A DNA stretch of 64,000 bases, from the NCBI RefSeq assembly GCF_020885975.1, contig NZ_AP025183.1, positions 2,108,001 through 2,172,000 of the forward strand. Direction: 5' to 3'. This document shows, piece by piece, positions 16,957 through 25,822 of the stretch. Every line of letters starts with the position of its first letter. Within the stretch, counting starts at the first letter, position 1. The stretch is from Flavobacterium ammonificans. Lineage in GTDB: Bacteria > Bacteroidota > Bacteroidia > Flavobacteriales > Flavobacteriaceae. A program made the position numbers and the translations under genes. The notes below the pieces were generated by a model. The model did no database searches and was not told the DNA's origin. It was given only the letters and a program-made list of their open reading frames with translations.

Positions 16957-18210
16957 TTAAAGCACATTTTTTAAAATTTCTTTTTGAAGCATTTCTAAAC
17001 TCTTAATCACCGCTCTATCAATGACTTTTTCTCGGGGTTGTCCAAAATTAAACTCCTCAACCACAATACCTTTTGGCGTTGCTAAAGCAATACATACAGT
17101 TCCTACTTCAGCATCTGCTTCTCCTTTCGTTGGACCAGCATTTCCCGTAGTCGCAATAGCATAATCGGTTTGCATCATTTTTTGAACATTCATAGCCATA
17201 GCTGAAGCGACTTCTTTACTAACCACTGTGCAAGCATCAATCAATTCTTTAGATACGCCTAAGACATTGATTTTTGCTTCGGTAGCGTATGAAACAACAC
17301 TCCCTTTAAAATAAGCCGAAGCACCAGGAACAGAAGTAAGTAGTTGTGCTATTTTACCACCTGTACAACTTTCTGCAGTAGCCAGTGTAAGCTGATTATT
17401 CTTTAAAATTCGACCAAGAACCACTTCAATTGTATCTTCTTCTTCAAATCCTACTATAATATCGTGAATGATCATATCCAATGATTTGACATTGGCTGCA
17501 ATCGCTTCTTCTAATAGTTGTTTATCTTTTCCTCTAGCCGTTAAACGCAAACGTACACGACCTGGACTTGGCAAATAAGCCAACTTAATGCATTCGGGTA
17601 ATTGGTTTTCCCAAGCCTCAATACGTTCTGCAACATGACTTTCTCCTTGACCATAAGTTAAAATCGTTTTGTGAAGTATATAAGGACGTTGGTATTCGTG
17701 AACCAATTTAGGAATGACTTGATTTTCTATCAAATATTTCATTTCGTATGGCACGCCTGGAAGCGAGATAAAAACAGTATTTTCTTTTTTAATCCACATC
17801 CCAGGCGCAGTACCCACTTGATTGTGAAGCACCGTGCACTTTGAAGGAACTAAGGCTTGGTCTTTATTAATTTGAGAAGCTGATTTACCCAAGGCACGCT
17901 CAATTAGTGCAATGACATGAAGTTCAACTTCAGCGTTTCTAACCAAAGTATCTCCAAAATATTCACACAATGTATGTTTGGTAATATCGTCTTTTGTTGG
18001 CCCTAAACCTCCGGTAATAAGTACTACTTCTACTTTATTTTGAAGCGATGCAAACGTATCTAAAATATGTTGTTTATCATCTGAGATAGACAGCATCTCG
18101 CGAGTTTCAATCCCAATTTTATCTAATGACTTGGCTATAAAACCCGAATTAGTATCTACGATTTGACCAATTAATATTTCGTCTCCGATAGTAACAACAG
18201 CTGCTTTCAT
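16957..18210 (-). CDS. cinA: CinA: competence/damage-inducible protein, nicotinamide-nucleotide amidase
   Basis: A 417-aa two-domain protein. The N-terminal MoaB/MogA-like domain (about residues 1-170, [14 protein letters not shown] and [12 protein letters not shown]) acts as an ADP-ribose/CoA-type pyrophosphatase in characterised members. The C-terminal PncC domain (about 260-415, [37 protein letters not shown]) deamidates NMN to NaMN in pyridine nucleotide salvage. The usual ATTGIAGP motif has Asn in place of Ile. The gene is followed by FAH and exonuclease genes upstream on the same strand, with the Hpt-like gene 12 bp away. Confidence 0.95.
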   Translation of the reverse strand: MKAAVVTIGDEILIGQIVDTNSGFIAKSLDKIGIETREMLSISDDKQHILDTFASLQNKVEVVLITGGLGPTKDDITKHTLCEYFGDTLVRNAEVELHVIALIERALGKSASQINKDQALVPSKCTVLHNQVGTAPGMWIKKENTVFISLPGVPYEMKYLIENQVIPKLVHEYQRPYILHKTILTYGQGESHVAERIEAWENQLPECIKLAYLPSPGRVRLRLTARGKDKQLLEEAIAANVKSLDMIIHDIIVGFEEEDTIEVVLGRILKNNQLTLATAESCTGGKIAQLLTSVPGASAYFKGSVVSYATEAKINVLGVSKELIDACTVVSKEVASAMAMNVQKMMQTDYAIATTGNAGPTKGEADAEVGTVCIALATPKGIVVEEFNFGQPREKVIDRAVIKSLEMLQKEILKNVL

Positions 18211-18222
18211 TATTGTTTTGAA

Positions 18223-18567
18223 TTACAAATTGAAATCTTTTTTAATTTCTTTGATCGCATCTTTCACCTGCGATTTAACGCTCTTATAGGTTTCTTTAAT
18301 GTTTTTTGTATTTCCTTCAGCTTTTGCCCAAGCCTCTATCAACACCATTTCTTCAAATGCCACATGCATTCCTAACAAATCAAGTGTAGGTTTGATTTTA
18401 AGAGCATAAGCAAATACTTCTTTATGTAATTCTGAATAGATTCCTGTCTTTATTTCTAATAAATCCTTTGGAATTTCATTTACAAATAAAACGAGAATTT
18501 GATTTACAAATTCAGAATCGTTATCTGAAAGTTGGTACACTTTAGATAAATTATAGTGTAGTGCCAT
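18223..18567 (-). CDS. Hpt-domain-like protein lacking the phosphorylatable histidine
   Basis: A 114-aa all-helical protein laid out like a histidine-containing phosphotransfer domain: the helix that normally reads A-H-x-(I/L)-K-(G/P) here reads YALKIKPTLDLLGM, with Leu56 (codon CTT at 18402-18400) where His (CAT/CAC) is expected. A single base change would explain it. The rest of the fold signature is kept. Phosphorelay by the usual route is therefore unlikely, so the protein may be a structural or inhibitory relic. It overlaps the FAH gene by one base (TAATG). Confidence 0.75.
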   Translation of the reverse strand: MALHYNLSKVYQLSDNDSEFVNQILVLFVNEIPKDLLEIKTGIYSELHKEVFAYALKIKPTLDLLGMHVAFEEMVLIEAWAKAEGNTKNIKETYKSVKSQVKDAIKEIKKDFNL

Positions 18568-19178
18568 TATTTTACTTGTATTCTAAATAGTTGTTGTCCT
18601 TCTAAGTATCCTTCTAACACATCATTGGGATTTACCGCAGCTACTCCTTCGGGTGTACCAGTAAATATAATATCTCCTATTTTCAAAGTAAAAAACTGAG
18701 AAACATATGCTACTAATTCGTCTATTTTCCACAACATCAAACTGGAATTTCCTTTTTGAGCAATTTCACCGTTTTTGAGCAATTCAAAATTAACATCTTC
18801 TAACGAAGCAAATTGATCTTTGGGAACAAATTCGCCTATTACTGCCGAACCGTCAAAAGCTTTTGCTTTTTCCCAAGGCAATCCTTTTGCTTTCAATTGA
18901 TCTTGTAAATCTCGAGCGGTAAAATCAATTCCTACACTAATTTCGTCATAATATTTATGTGCAAATTTAGGTTCGATATACTTTCCTACCTTATTGATTT
19001 TTACAATCAATTCAATTTCATGATGCACATCATTAGAAAACTCTGGAAGCACAAAAGGATGTTGCTTCAACAGCACCGCCGAATCCGGTTTCATAAAAAC
19101 TACCGGCTCAGTCGGGCGTTCGTTTTTTAATTCCGCTATATGATTAGTGTAATTTCTACCGATACAAATTATTTTCAT
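18567..19178 (-). CDS. Fumarylacetoacetate hydrolase (FAH) family enzyme
   Basis: A 203-aa single-domain FAH fold. It begins with CIGRNYTNHIAELKNERP, and the metal-binding motifs are HHEIELIVKI (paired glutamates), a downstream Asp region (GIDFTARDLQD) and the FTGTPEGVAAV loop. Proteins of this size include acylpyruvases and oxaloacetate decarboxylases (YcgM/FAHD1 type), so an acylpyruvate hydrolase or oxaloacetate tautomerase/decarboxylase activity is likely, but the substrate is unproven. It is co-directional with the Hpt-like gene and cinA downstream, and with the exonuclease gene upstream. Confidence 0.85.
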   Translation of the reverse strand: MKIICIGRNYTNHIAELKNERPTEPVVFMKPDSAVLLKQHPFVLPEFSNDVHHEIELIVKINKVGKYIEPKFAHKYYDEISVGIDFTARDLQDQLKAKGLPWEKAKAFDGSAVIGEFVPKDQFASLEDVNFELLKNGEIAQKGNSSLMLWKIDELVAYVSQFFTLKIGDIIFTGTPEGVAAVNPNDVLEGYLEGQQLFRIQVK

Positions 19179-19196
19179 GTCCTTAAAGTAATTACT

Positions 19197-19967
19197 TTAT
19201 TTAGTATTTAATTTTCTCAATTTAATTGCAGTCAATACTTTTTTAGTATACAAAGGGAAATCCGCATTTTGAATCCAACTGAAATAACCTGGCTCCGTTT
19301 CCAATACCTTTTCCACTTTAGCTCCTTTGTGTTTTCCAAAAGTAAAAATTTCTTCACCGTCTTTGTCAAATGCTATCATTCCTGCAAAATCAGCAATCTT
19401 TTTTCGCGTGGTAAATTCAGAAAGCGCTTTCATATCGTTTTCCAATTCAGGATATCGGTCCAACTGCGCTTTTAATATCTCATAGGTTGCCATAGTATCT
19501 GCTTCAGCTGAATGCGCATTTTCTAGATTTTTACCACAATAAAATTTAAAGGCAGCGCTCAATGTTCTTTCTTCCATTTTATGAAAAACCGTTTGCACAT
19601 CAACGGAAACTCTATTTTTCATATCAAAATCAACGCCGGCACGCAACATCTCTTCTGCTAACAAAGGAATATCAAAACGATCCGAATTGTATCCTGCCAA
19701 ATCGCTATCCTTAATCATGTTTTGAATTTGACTTGCTAATTGAGCAAATGTAGGTTCATTAGCTACTTTAGCATCATCAATTCCATGAACTGCGGTTGTT
19801 TGTGGAGGAATTGGAATAGTAGGATTTACTAACCAGGTTTTGCTTTCTTTATTCCCATTTGGGAATACTTTAAAAATTGAAATTTCAACAATTCGGTCCT
19901 TGCCTATATCGATTCCGGTAGTTTCAAGGTCAAAAAAGCAAATTGGTCTATTAAGTTTAAGTTCCAT
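19197..19967 (-). CDS. 3'-5' exonuclease (DnaQ/DEDDh) with C-terminal DUF3820-like domain
   Basis: A 256-aa protein. The exonuclease domain (residues 1-180) shows the DEDDh set: FFDLETTG (Asp13, Glu15), HGIDD, YNSDRFDIPLL (Asp of motif II) and HSAEADTMAT (His and Asp of motif III). The last 60 residues (FTFGKHKGAKVEKVLETEPG, then FSWIQNADFP) form a small DUF3820-type module often fused to such exonucleases in Bacteroidota. It may trim DNA or RNA 3' ends, and is not the pol III epsilon subunit by its architecture. It is the start of the unit continuing to cinA. Confidence 0.88.
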   Translation of the reverse strand: MELKLNRPICFFDLETTGIDIGKDRIVEISIFKVFPNGNKESKTWLVNPTIPIPPQTTAVHGIDDAKVANEPTFAQLASQIQNMIKDSDLAGYNSDRFDIPLLAEEMLRAGVDFDMKNRVSVDVQTVFHKMEERTLSAAFKFYCGKNLENAHSAEADTMATYEILKAQLDRYPELENDMKALSEFTTRKKIADFAGMIAFDKDGEEIFTFGKHKGAKVEKVLETEPGYFSWIQNADFPLYTKKVLTAIKLRKLNTK

Positions 19968-20024
19968 CTATTAATTTATAAGATTACAAATATATCAATT
20001 TGTAATGAATGAGCTTTAAAAAAG

Positions 20025-20060
20025 AAAACCCTTTCAAAGTCAAACTTTGAAAGGGTTAAT
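20025..20060 (-). terminator. Terminator of the E2 gene
   Basis: A 14-bp stem AACCCTTTCAAAGT / ACTTTGAAAGGGTT with a 3-nt loop, and an A-rich left shoulder that becomes the U-tract on the minus strand. Confidence 0.85.
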
Positions 20061-20079
20061 CATCTATTAACAAATTGGA

Positions 20080-21375
20080 TTAAATATCCGTATTGATATC
20101 AAAAGCCTCTAAATAATCCGCTACTCGTTTAACAAAACTACCACCAAGTGCACCATCTACAACTCTATGATCGTAGCTGTGAGATAGAAACATTTTTTGG
20201 CGAATCCCAATAAAATCACCTTCTGGTGTTTCGATTACTGCAGGCACTTTTCGAATAGCACCTAAAGCTAATATTCCAACTTGAGGTTGGTTAATAATTG
20301 GGGTTCCGAAAACACTCCCAAAAGTCCCCACATTAGTTACTGTATATGTACCACCTTGAGTATCATCTGGTTTTAATTTGCCATTTTTAGCTCGGTTACC
20401 TAAATCATTTACAGCTTTAGCCATTCCGACTAGGTTTAATTGATCCGCGTTTTTGATCACTGGAACAATTAAATTTCCGTTAGGCAAAGCGGCTGCCATA
20501 CCTAAATTAATATTTCTCTTTTTTATAATATATTCACCCTCAACAGAAATATTCATTCCCGGAAAATCTTTCAAAGCCTTAGCTACAGCTTGCATAAATA
20601 TTGGAGTAAAAGTCAATTTCTCTCCTTCTCGTTTTTCAAAAGTATTTTTTACTTTGTCTCTCCACTTAACAATATTGGTTACATCAACCTCTATGAAAGA
20701 CTGCACATGAGCTGAAGTTTGCAAAGAAGCCGTCATATAACCCGAAATCAACTTTCGCATTCGATCCATCTCTACAATTTCATCTTCGCCATTAACCGAT
20801 ACAGGTACTGCTTGAGTACTAGTATTACTTATTGGAGTTGGCGCAGATGTATTGGCAACAGGCGATTTTTGTCTTACTGCCACATAGGCTAAAATATCTT
20901 CTTTAGTCACACGACCTTCTTTACCTGAGCCAGAAATACTTTCTAATTCAGCAACAGAAACTCCTTCTTGTTTGGCAATATTTTTAACCAAGGGCGAAAG
21001 GAATTTTTCAGTTCCTTTAAAATCTACTGCAGTAGACACCATAGCTTGGGCTACTTCAACTGATTTTTCTATTTCAACAACAGCTTCAGGAATTGCTACA
21101 TCTTCTGTTATCGTAGTTGTGGTTTCTGATAAGGAATCAGTTTCAATAATAGCAATAGTTTGTCCTACTTGAACTAAATCGTCTTTGCCAAATAATTGTT
21201 CGACCAAAACACCTGAAACTTCACTTGGGACTTCGCTATCTACTTTATCTGTTGCAATTTCAAGAACTGCGTCATCTATTTCGATTGTATCTCCAACTTG
21301 CTTTAACCAATTAGTTATAGTTGCCTCAGCTACACTCTCTCCCATCTTTGGAAGTTTTAATTCAAATCTTGCCAT
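20080..21375 (-). CDS. 2-oxo acid dehydrogenase E2 (dihydrolipoamide acyltransferase)
   Basis: A 431-aa E2 component. Domains in order: one lipoyl domain (EIATDKVDSEVPSEVSG, lipoyl-Lys44), an E3-binding peripheral-subunit domain at about 130-165 (LSPLVKNIAKQEGV, then GSGKEGRVTKEDIL) and the catalytic acyltransferase domain ending in the active-site motif DHRVVDG (His403). A single lipoyl domain and the sequence style fit the branched-chain keto-acid dehydrogenase E2, which transfers acyl groups from lipoate to CoA, but an alpha-keto acid complex with broader range is possible. It is monocistronic here, with its E1 and E3 elsewhere. Confidence 0.9.
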   Translation of the reverse strand: MARFELKLPKMGESVAEATITNWLKQVGDTIEIDDAVLEIATDKVDSEVPSEVSGVLVEQLFGKDDLVQVGQTIAIIETDSLSETTTTITEDVAIPEAVVEIEKSVEVAQAMVSTAVDFKGTEKFLSPLVKNIAKQEGVSVAELESISGSGKEGRVTKEDILAYVAVRQKSPVANTSAPTPISNTSTQAVPVSVNGEDEIVEMDRMRKLISGYMTASLQTSAHVQSFIEVDVTNIVKWRDKVKNTFEKREGEKLTFTPIFMQAVAKALKDFPGMNISVEGEYIIKKRNINLGMAAALPNGNLIVPVIKNADQLNLVGMAKAVNDLGNRAKNGKLKPDDTQGGTYTVTNVGTFGSVFGTPIINQPQVGILALGAIRKVPAVIETPEGDFIGIRQKMFLSHSYDHRVVDGALGGSFVKRVADYLEAFDINTDI

Positions 21376-21510
21376 AATCTTAACGTAAAACGTGATTTTG
21401 ATTTTATGATTGCAAAATTAGGAAATATTTTTAGTTTTTGATACGATTAAATCAAAATTCCATGTTTACGAAAACGTTTTTTATGTCCTCTAAAATCAAA
21501 TTGAAAATGA

Positions 21511-21537
21511 TTGTTTCATTTCAAAAGAGTACTTTTG
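21511..21537 (+). promoter_or_regulatory. Promoter of the ABC-F gene
   Basis: TTG (21511-21513) and TACTTTTG (21530-21537) with a 16-nt spacer, slightly shorter than the usual 17-23. Transcription from here starts near 21544, so the GTG at 21553 is the likely start codon and the ATG at 21511 is not. Confidence 0.5.
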
Positions 21538-21552
21538 CAAAAAACTATAGTT

Positions 21553-23415
21553 GTGAATTATTTATCTGTTGAAAATATCTCCAAATCTTTTGGAGAACGC
21601 ACCCTTTTTGAAAATATTTCTTTTGGCATCAACAAAGACCAAAAAATAGCCTTTATTGCTAAAAACGGTTCTGGAAAAACTTGCATTATGAAAATAATCA
21701 ATGGCGAAGATGAACCCGATTCCGGACAAGTCGTGTTGCGAAAAGAAATCAAAATGGCGTTTTTGTCACAAGATCATAATTTACAAGATGAATTGACTAT
21801 TGAAGAAAGTATTTTTGCATCGGATAACGAAACGCTAAAAGTAATTGAACAATACGAAAAAGCCTTAGAAAATCCAGAAGACGAAGAAGCCTATCAAAAA
21901 GCATTCGATAAAATGGATCAACATAATGCTTGGGATTTTGAAACCCAATACAAGCAAATTCTGTTCAAGTTAAAACTAGAAGATTTCAAACTAAAAGTAA
22001 AAAACCTTTCTGGAGGTCAGAAAAAACGATTGTCGTTAGCCATCATTTTAATTAATCGTCCCGATTTATTGATTCTTGACGAACCTACCAATCACTTAGA
22101 TTTAGAAATGATTGAATGGCTAGAAAGCTATTTTGCCAAAGAAAACATTACCTTATTTATGGTAACGCACGACCGTTTCTTTTTGGAACGAGTTTGTAAT
22201 GAAATCATTGAATTAGATAATGGTAAATTATACCAATACAAAGGAAATTACTCGTATTACTTAGAGAAAAAAGAAGAACGCATTGCGTCTGAAAATGCGA
22301 GTGTAGACAAAGCCCAAAATTTATTCGTAAAAGAATTGGAATGGATGCGTCGTCAACCCAAAGCAAGAACGACCAAATCCAAATCCCGTCAAGATGATTT
22401 TTACGTCATCAAAGAAAAAGCGCAAAACCGACGTCGAGAAAATAAAGTGGAACTCGAAATCAATATGGAGCGCATGGGTAGTAAGATTATCGAACTGCAC
22501 AAAATCTCTAAAAAATTCAAAGACCACGTCATTTTAGACAATTTTAGTTTTGATTTTCAACGTGGAGAGCGCATCGGGATTATTGGTAAAAACGGAACTG
22601 GAAAATCGACTTTTCTGAATTTATTGACAGGCACTTTGCCTTTAGACGGCGGAAAAGTAATTAAAGGCGATACTATTAAAATAGGGTATTACACTCAAAG
22701 TGGTATCAATCCAAAACCGGGTCAAAAAGTAATTGACATCATCAAAGAATATGGCGAATACATTCCACTTGCAAAAGGAAAAATCATTTCAGCTGGACAA
22801 TTATTAGAACGCTTCCTTTTCGACAGAAAAAAGCAGCACGACTATGTAGAGAAGTTGAGTGGAGGCGAATTAAAACGTTTGTATTTATGTACCGTTTTGA
22901 TTCAAAATCCGAACTTTTTGATCTTGGATGAGCCTACCAATGATTTGGATATTGTTACTTTAAATGTATTGGAAAGTTTTCTTTTGGACTATCCAGGTTG
23001 TTTGCTAGTAGTTTCGCACGACAGGTATTTTATGGACAAAATTGTAGACCATTTATTTGTGTTTAGAGGCGATGGCGTTATCGAGGATTTCCCTGGAAAC
23101 TATTCTGATTTTAGAGCCTATGAAGACAGTGCTGATGTAGCCCAAAAAGAGGAAAATAAAGCCGAGAAAAAAGATTGGAAACAAAATAATCCAACTGGTA
23201 ATTTAAGCTTTAACGAACAAAAAGAATATCAGAAAATCGAGAAAGAAATCAAAGATTTAGAGAGTCAAAAAGTAGCTATCGAACAATTGTTTTCTGATGG
23301 AAAAGTTGCCGATGAAGATATTGAGAAAAAAGCAAAAGAATTGGAAGAAATCATCCAAAAAATAGAAACAAAAGAAGAACGTTGGTTTGAACTTTCAGCC
23401 AAAATTGAATCGTAA
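21553..23415 (+). CDS. ABC-F family ATPase, Uup-like
   Basis: A 620-aa soluble protein with two ABC cassettes joined by a linker: Walker A AKNGSGKT and GKNGTGKST, signatures LSGGQKKRLSL and LSGGELKRLYL, Walker B LLILDEPTNHLDL and FLILDEPTNDLDI. The C-terminal acidic coiled coil (about 560-620) matches Uup. ABC-F proteins bind the ribosomal E site and rescue or protect stalled ribosomes. GTG 21553 was taken as start because the longer ATG form would begin upstream of its own promoter. A degenerate methyltransferase gene follows 12 bp downstream. Confidence 0.9.
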   Translation: MNYLSVENISKSFGERTLFENISFGINKDQKIAFIAKNGSGKTCIMKIINGEDEPDSGQVVLRKEIKMAFLSQDHNLQDELTIEESIFASDNETLKVIEQYEKALENPEDEEAYQKAFDKMDQHNAWDFETQYKQILFKLKLEDFKLKVKNLSGGQKKRLSLAIILINRPDLLILDEPTNHLDLEMIEWLESYFAKENITLFMVTHDRFFLERVCNEIIELDNGKLYQYKGNYSYYLEKKEERIASENASVDKAQNLFVKELEWMRRQPKARTTKSKSRQDDFYVIKEKAQNRRRENKVELEINMERMGSKIIELHKISKKFKDHVILDNFSFDFQRGERIGIIGKNGTGKSTFLNLLTGTLPLDGGKVIKGDTIKIGYYTQSGINPKPGQKVIDIIKEYGEYIPLAKGKIISAGQLLERFLFDRKKQHDYVEKLSGGELKRLYLCTVLIQNPNFLILDEPTNDLDIVTLNVLESFLLDYPGCLLVVSHDRYFMDKIVDHLFVFRGDGVIEDFPGNYSDFRAYEDSADVAQKEENKAEKKDWKQNNPTGNLSFNEQKEYQKIEKEIKDLESQKVAIEQLFSDGKVADEDIEKKAKELEEIIQKIETKEERWFELSAKIES

Positions 23416-23427
23416 TTATTGCAAAAA

Positions 23428-23985
23428 ATGTTATTCCGCATCCAATCGTATTTACAATTCCTTTGGCACTCCAAAAATGAACACGGAGTCCACTCCCCTT
23501 TTGTATTTCTTTTGTTGACGCAAGGTTTATATAATAGAAAAATTAAATTACCAGTTGCCGATTTATCTACCTATAAAGGAGTAAATTCGAAAAAGAGTCG
23601 ATTGTTGTTCAAAATTGTTCACTATTTCAGTCCAAAATCCATTTTGACTGTTGGAGATACTACTCTCGAAAAAGAAGTTATGGCGTTAGCCAATCCAAAA
23701 GCTACTATTGATATTGCTCTTGACAGTGCCATTTACGACTGCATCTATATCCATTCGCAAGAATTCCAATTCATAACAAACGAAAGAATTGAGCAAATGT
23801 TAAACACAACAGAAAACGATAGTTTTTGGATTTTAGAAGACATTCACGCTAATCCTGATGCAGAAGCACATTGGGAAACCCTAAAACAAAATCCGAAAGT
23901 AACTGTAACCATTGATATTTATCATTTTGGATTGGTCTTTTTTAGAAAAGAACAAGCCAAAGAGCATTTCATCATTAGAGCTTAA
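23428..23985 (+). CDS. Degenerate class I methyltransferase-like protein
   Basis: A 185-aa protein whose start (FLWHSKNEHGVHSPFVF) and end (VTIDIYHFGLVFFRKEQAKEHF) match a Bacteroidota family of about 260-aa SAM-dependent methyltransferases. About 75 residues are missing, and the SAM-binding loop (normally I-G-x-G-x-G-like) reads VGDTTLEKEV, while the next acidic motif is also altered (YIHSQ). Catalysis is therefore doubtful. It may be a decaying paralogue or a binding-only protein. The reading frame is intact. A TTG at 23419 would add three residues. Confidence 0.6.
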   Translation: MLFRIQSYLQFLWHSKNEHGVHSPFVFLLLTQGLYNRKIKLPVADLSTYKGVNSKKSRLLFKIVHYFSPKSILTVGDTTLEKEVMALANPKATIDIALDSAIYDCIYIHSQEFQFITNERIEQMLNTTENDSFWILEDIHANPDAEAHWETLKQNPKVTVTIDIYHFGLVFFRKEQAKEHFIIRA

Positions 23986-24093
23986 TTAGATTTGTATGTA
24001 ACAAAATTCATTTTCCTACTACTTATGAATTTATTCAAAAGTCTTTCGTACTTTTAAATCCGAATTCAACGAATTTTAATTCCAACAGCAACA

Positions 24094-24780
24094 ATGGCAA
24101 ATCCATTAATTAAAATAACTAACATCAAACGTGATTTCGTTCTTGGCAACGAAATTGTTTATGTTTTAAAAGGCATTGATTTACAAATCAATAAAGGAGA
24201 ATATGTAGCGTTAATGGGACCTTCAGGTTCAGGAAAATCTACCTTAATGAATCTTTTAGGCTGTTTGGACACGCCTACTTCTGGAACTTATATTTTGAAT
24301 GGAAAAGATGTAAGCCAAATGCAAGACGATGAATTAGCCGAAATTCGTAACAAAGAAATCGGTTTTGTTTTTCAAACGTTCAACCTTTTGCCAAGAACAA
24401 CTGCTTTGGATAATGTAGCCCTGCCTATGATTTACGCTGGCTATTCCAAATCAGAACGAAACGAAAGAGCAACTGAAGTATTGAAACAAGTCAATCTTGC
24501 TGATAGAATGGACCACCAACCCAACCAACTTTCGGGAGGTCAAAGACAGCGTGTAGCCGTTGCAAGAGCTTTGGTGAACAAACCTTCGATAATTTTGGCT
24601 GATGAACCAACAGGAAACTTAGACAGTAAAACGTCTGTGGAGATTATGAAATTGTTTGGCGACATTCACGCCAGTGGCAATACCGTTATTTTGGTCACTC
24701 ACGAAGAGGAAATTGCTGCTTACGCCAATCGAATCATTCGTTTGAGAGACGGATTAATTGAAAGCGACACTTCAAAATAA
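24094..24780 (+). CDS. ABC transporter ATP-binding protein, LolD/MacB type
   Basis: A 228-aa ATPase with Walker [14 protein letters not shown]-loop [12 protein letters not shown], signature [15 protein letters not shown], Walker [14 protein letters not shown] and the switch His in LVTHEEE. The sequence style ([23 protein letters not shown]) belongs to the LolD/MacB/FtsE group that works with MacB-like permeases in lipoprotein release or substrate extrusion. No permease is adjacent, so the partner must be encoded elsewhere, which is common for Flavobacterium copies. It stands 15 bp before the adenosyltransferase gene, so the two may be co-transcribed. Confidence 0.93.
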   Translation: MANPLIKITNIKRDFVLGNEIVYVLKGIDLQINKGEYVALMGPSGSGKSTLMNLLGCLDTPTSGTYILNGKDVSQMQDDELAEIRNKEIGFVFQTFNLLPRTTALDNVALPMIYAGYSKSERNERATEVLKQVNLADRMDHQPNQLSGGQRQRVAVARALVNKPSIILADEPTGNLDSKTSVEIMKLFGDIHASGNTVILVTHEEEIAAYANRIIRLRDGLIESDTSK

Positions 24781-24795
24781 ATTACAATAACGCTA

Positions 24796-25365
24796 ATGAA
24801 GATATATACGAAGACAGGAGACGGAGGAATTACAGCGCTTTTTGGAGGAACAAGAGTTCCAAAAGATCATGCGAGAATTGAAAGCTACGGGACTGTAGAC
24901 GAATTAAACTCTTACATTGGTTTAATTAGAGATCAAGAAATTGATGCACACTACAAAACCATCTTGATTGAAATACAAGATAGGTTATTTACTGTGGGTG
25001 CTATTTTAGCGACTCCGCCTGAAAAAGAAGTGCTCAAAAATGGAGAGCTTCGATTGAAAAATTTAGGTATTGTTGCAACAGATATTGAATTTTTGGAAAA
25101 TGAAATTGACAGTATGGAAGAATCGCTTCCGCCAATGACACATTTTATTTTACCTGGTGGGCATCCTACCGTGTCACATTGTCATATTGCGCGATGTATT
25201 TGCCGAAGAGCCGAACGTCTTGCGGTGCATTTAAGCCACAACGAGCCCGTTTCTGAAATTGCAATCCAATATTTAAACCGACTTTCTGACTATCTTTTTG
25301 TCTTGGCACGAAAGTTGTCTAAAGATTTAAACGCTGAGGAAATACAATGGATTCCTAGGAAATAA
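24796..25365 (+). CDS. Cob(I)yrinic acid a,c-diamide adenosyltransferase, PduO type
   Basis: A 189-aa enzyme that attaches the 5'-deoxyadenosyl group of ATP to cob(I)alamin. PduO-type hallmarks are present: KTGDGGITALFGGTRV with the ATP-binding TGDxG loop, GTVDELNSYIGLIRDQE (Asp/Glu pair) and CICRRAERLAVHLSHNE near the end. The window shows a possible use of B12 (propionyl-CoA route through methylmalonyl-CoA), but no mutase gene is in view. It lies directly downstream of the ABC ATPase gene. Confidence 0.92.
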   Translation: MKIYTKTGDGGITALFGGTRVPKDHARIESYGTVDELNSYIGLIRDQEIDAHYKTILIEIQDRLFTVGAILATPPEKEVLKNGELRLKNLGIVATDIEFLENEIDSMEESLPPMTHFILPGGHPTVSHCHIARCICRRAERLAVHLSHNEPVSEIAIQYLNRLSDYLFVLARKLSKDLNAEEIQWIPRK

Positions 25366-25461
25366 TCTCTTAGATTCTGTTATTTTTTCTTGGTCAAATT
25401 AAATTAACAAAACAGACAAAAAAACGTTCTTAACTTTTAATAAAAATAAATGATTTTTTAC

Positions 25462-25491
25462 TTGCCTTTTTCAGTAAAAAATTTATTTTTG
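25462..25491 (+). promoter_or_regulatory. Promoter of the DUF2795 gene
   Basis: TTG at 25462-25464 and TATTTTTG at 25484-25491 with a 19-nt spacer, an excellent match to the Bacteroidota sigma-A consensus. The start codon follows 22 bp after the -7 box. Confidence 0.75.
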
Positions 25492-25513
25492 CACTAAACT
25501 AAATCGACAAAAG

Positions 25514-25735
25514 ATGTATTGGACATTAGAATTAGCATCTTATTTAAGCGATGCGCCGTGGCCTGCTAACAAAGACGAACTTATTGACTACGCTATTAGA
25601 GCAGGAGCTCCATTAGAAGTAGTAGAAAACCTTCAATCTATCGAAGACGAAGGTGAGATATATGAATCAATGGAAGAAATTTGGCCAGATTATCCTACAG
25701 ACGAAGATTACCTTTGGAATGAGGATGAATATTAA
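25514..25735 (+). CDS. DUF2795 domain protein
   Basis: A 73-aa acidic protein with the DUF2795 pattern (WTLELASYLSDAPWPANKDE, AIRAGAPLEVVENLQ) and a strongly acidic tail rich in Glu, Asp, Tyr and Trp. The function is unknown. A good TTG-N19-TATTTTTG promoter and a terminator after it make it a separate unit just upstream of secA, an arrangement I recall from other Bacteroidota. Confidence 0.85.
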   Translation: MYWTLELASYLSDAPWPANKDELIDYAIRAGAPLEVVENLQSIEDEGEIYESMEEIWPDYPTDEDYLWNEDEY

Positions 25736-25740
25736 AAAAT

Positions 25741-25780
25741 AAACCAAAGAAAAAGTCTCAAAAGAGGCTTTTTTTTTGGT
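25741..25780 (+). terminator. Terminator of the DUF2795 gene
   Basis: Hairpin AGTCTC-AAAA-GAGGCT (one G-T pair) embedded in AACCAAA...TTTGGTT arms, followed by a run of T. Confidence 0.7.
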
Positions 25781-25822
25781 TAAATTAGACTTTTACAAAA
25801 ATACCGAAATACAAACAATATT

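Noticed and set aside
21511-21552. Longer ABC-F start at ATG 21511
   Set aside because: It lies at or before the promoter boxes 21511-21537; transcription would start after it.
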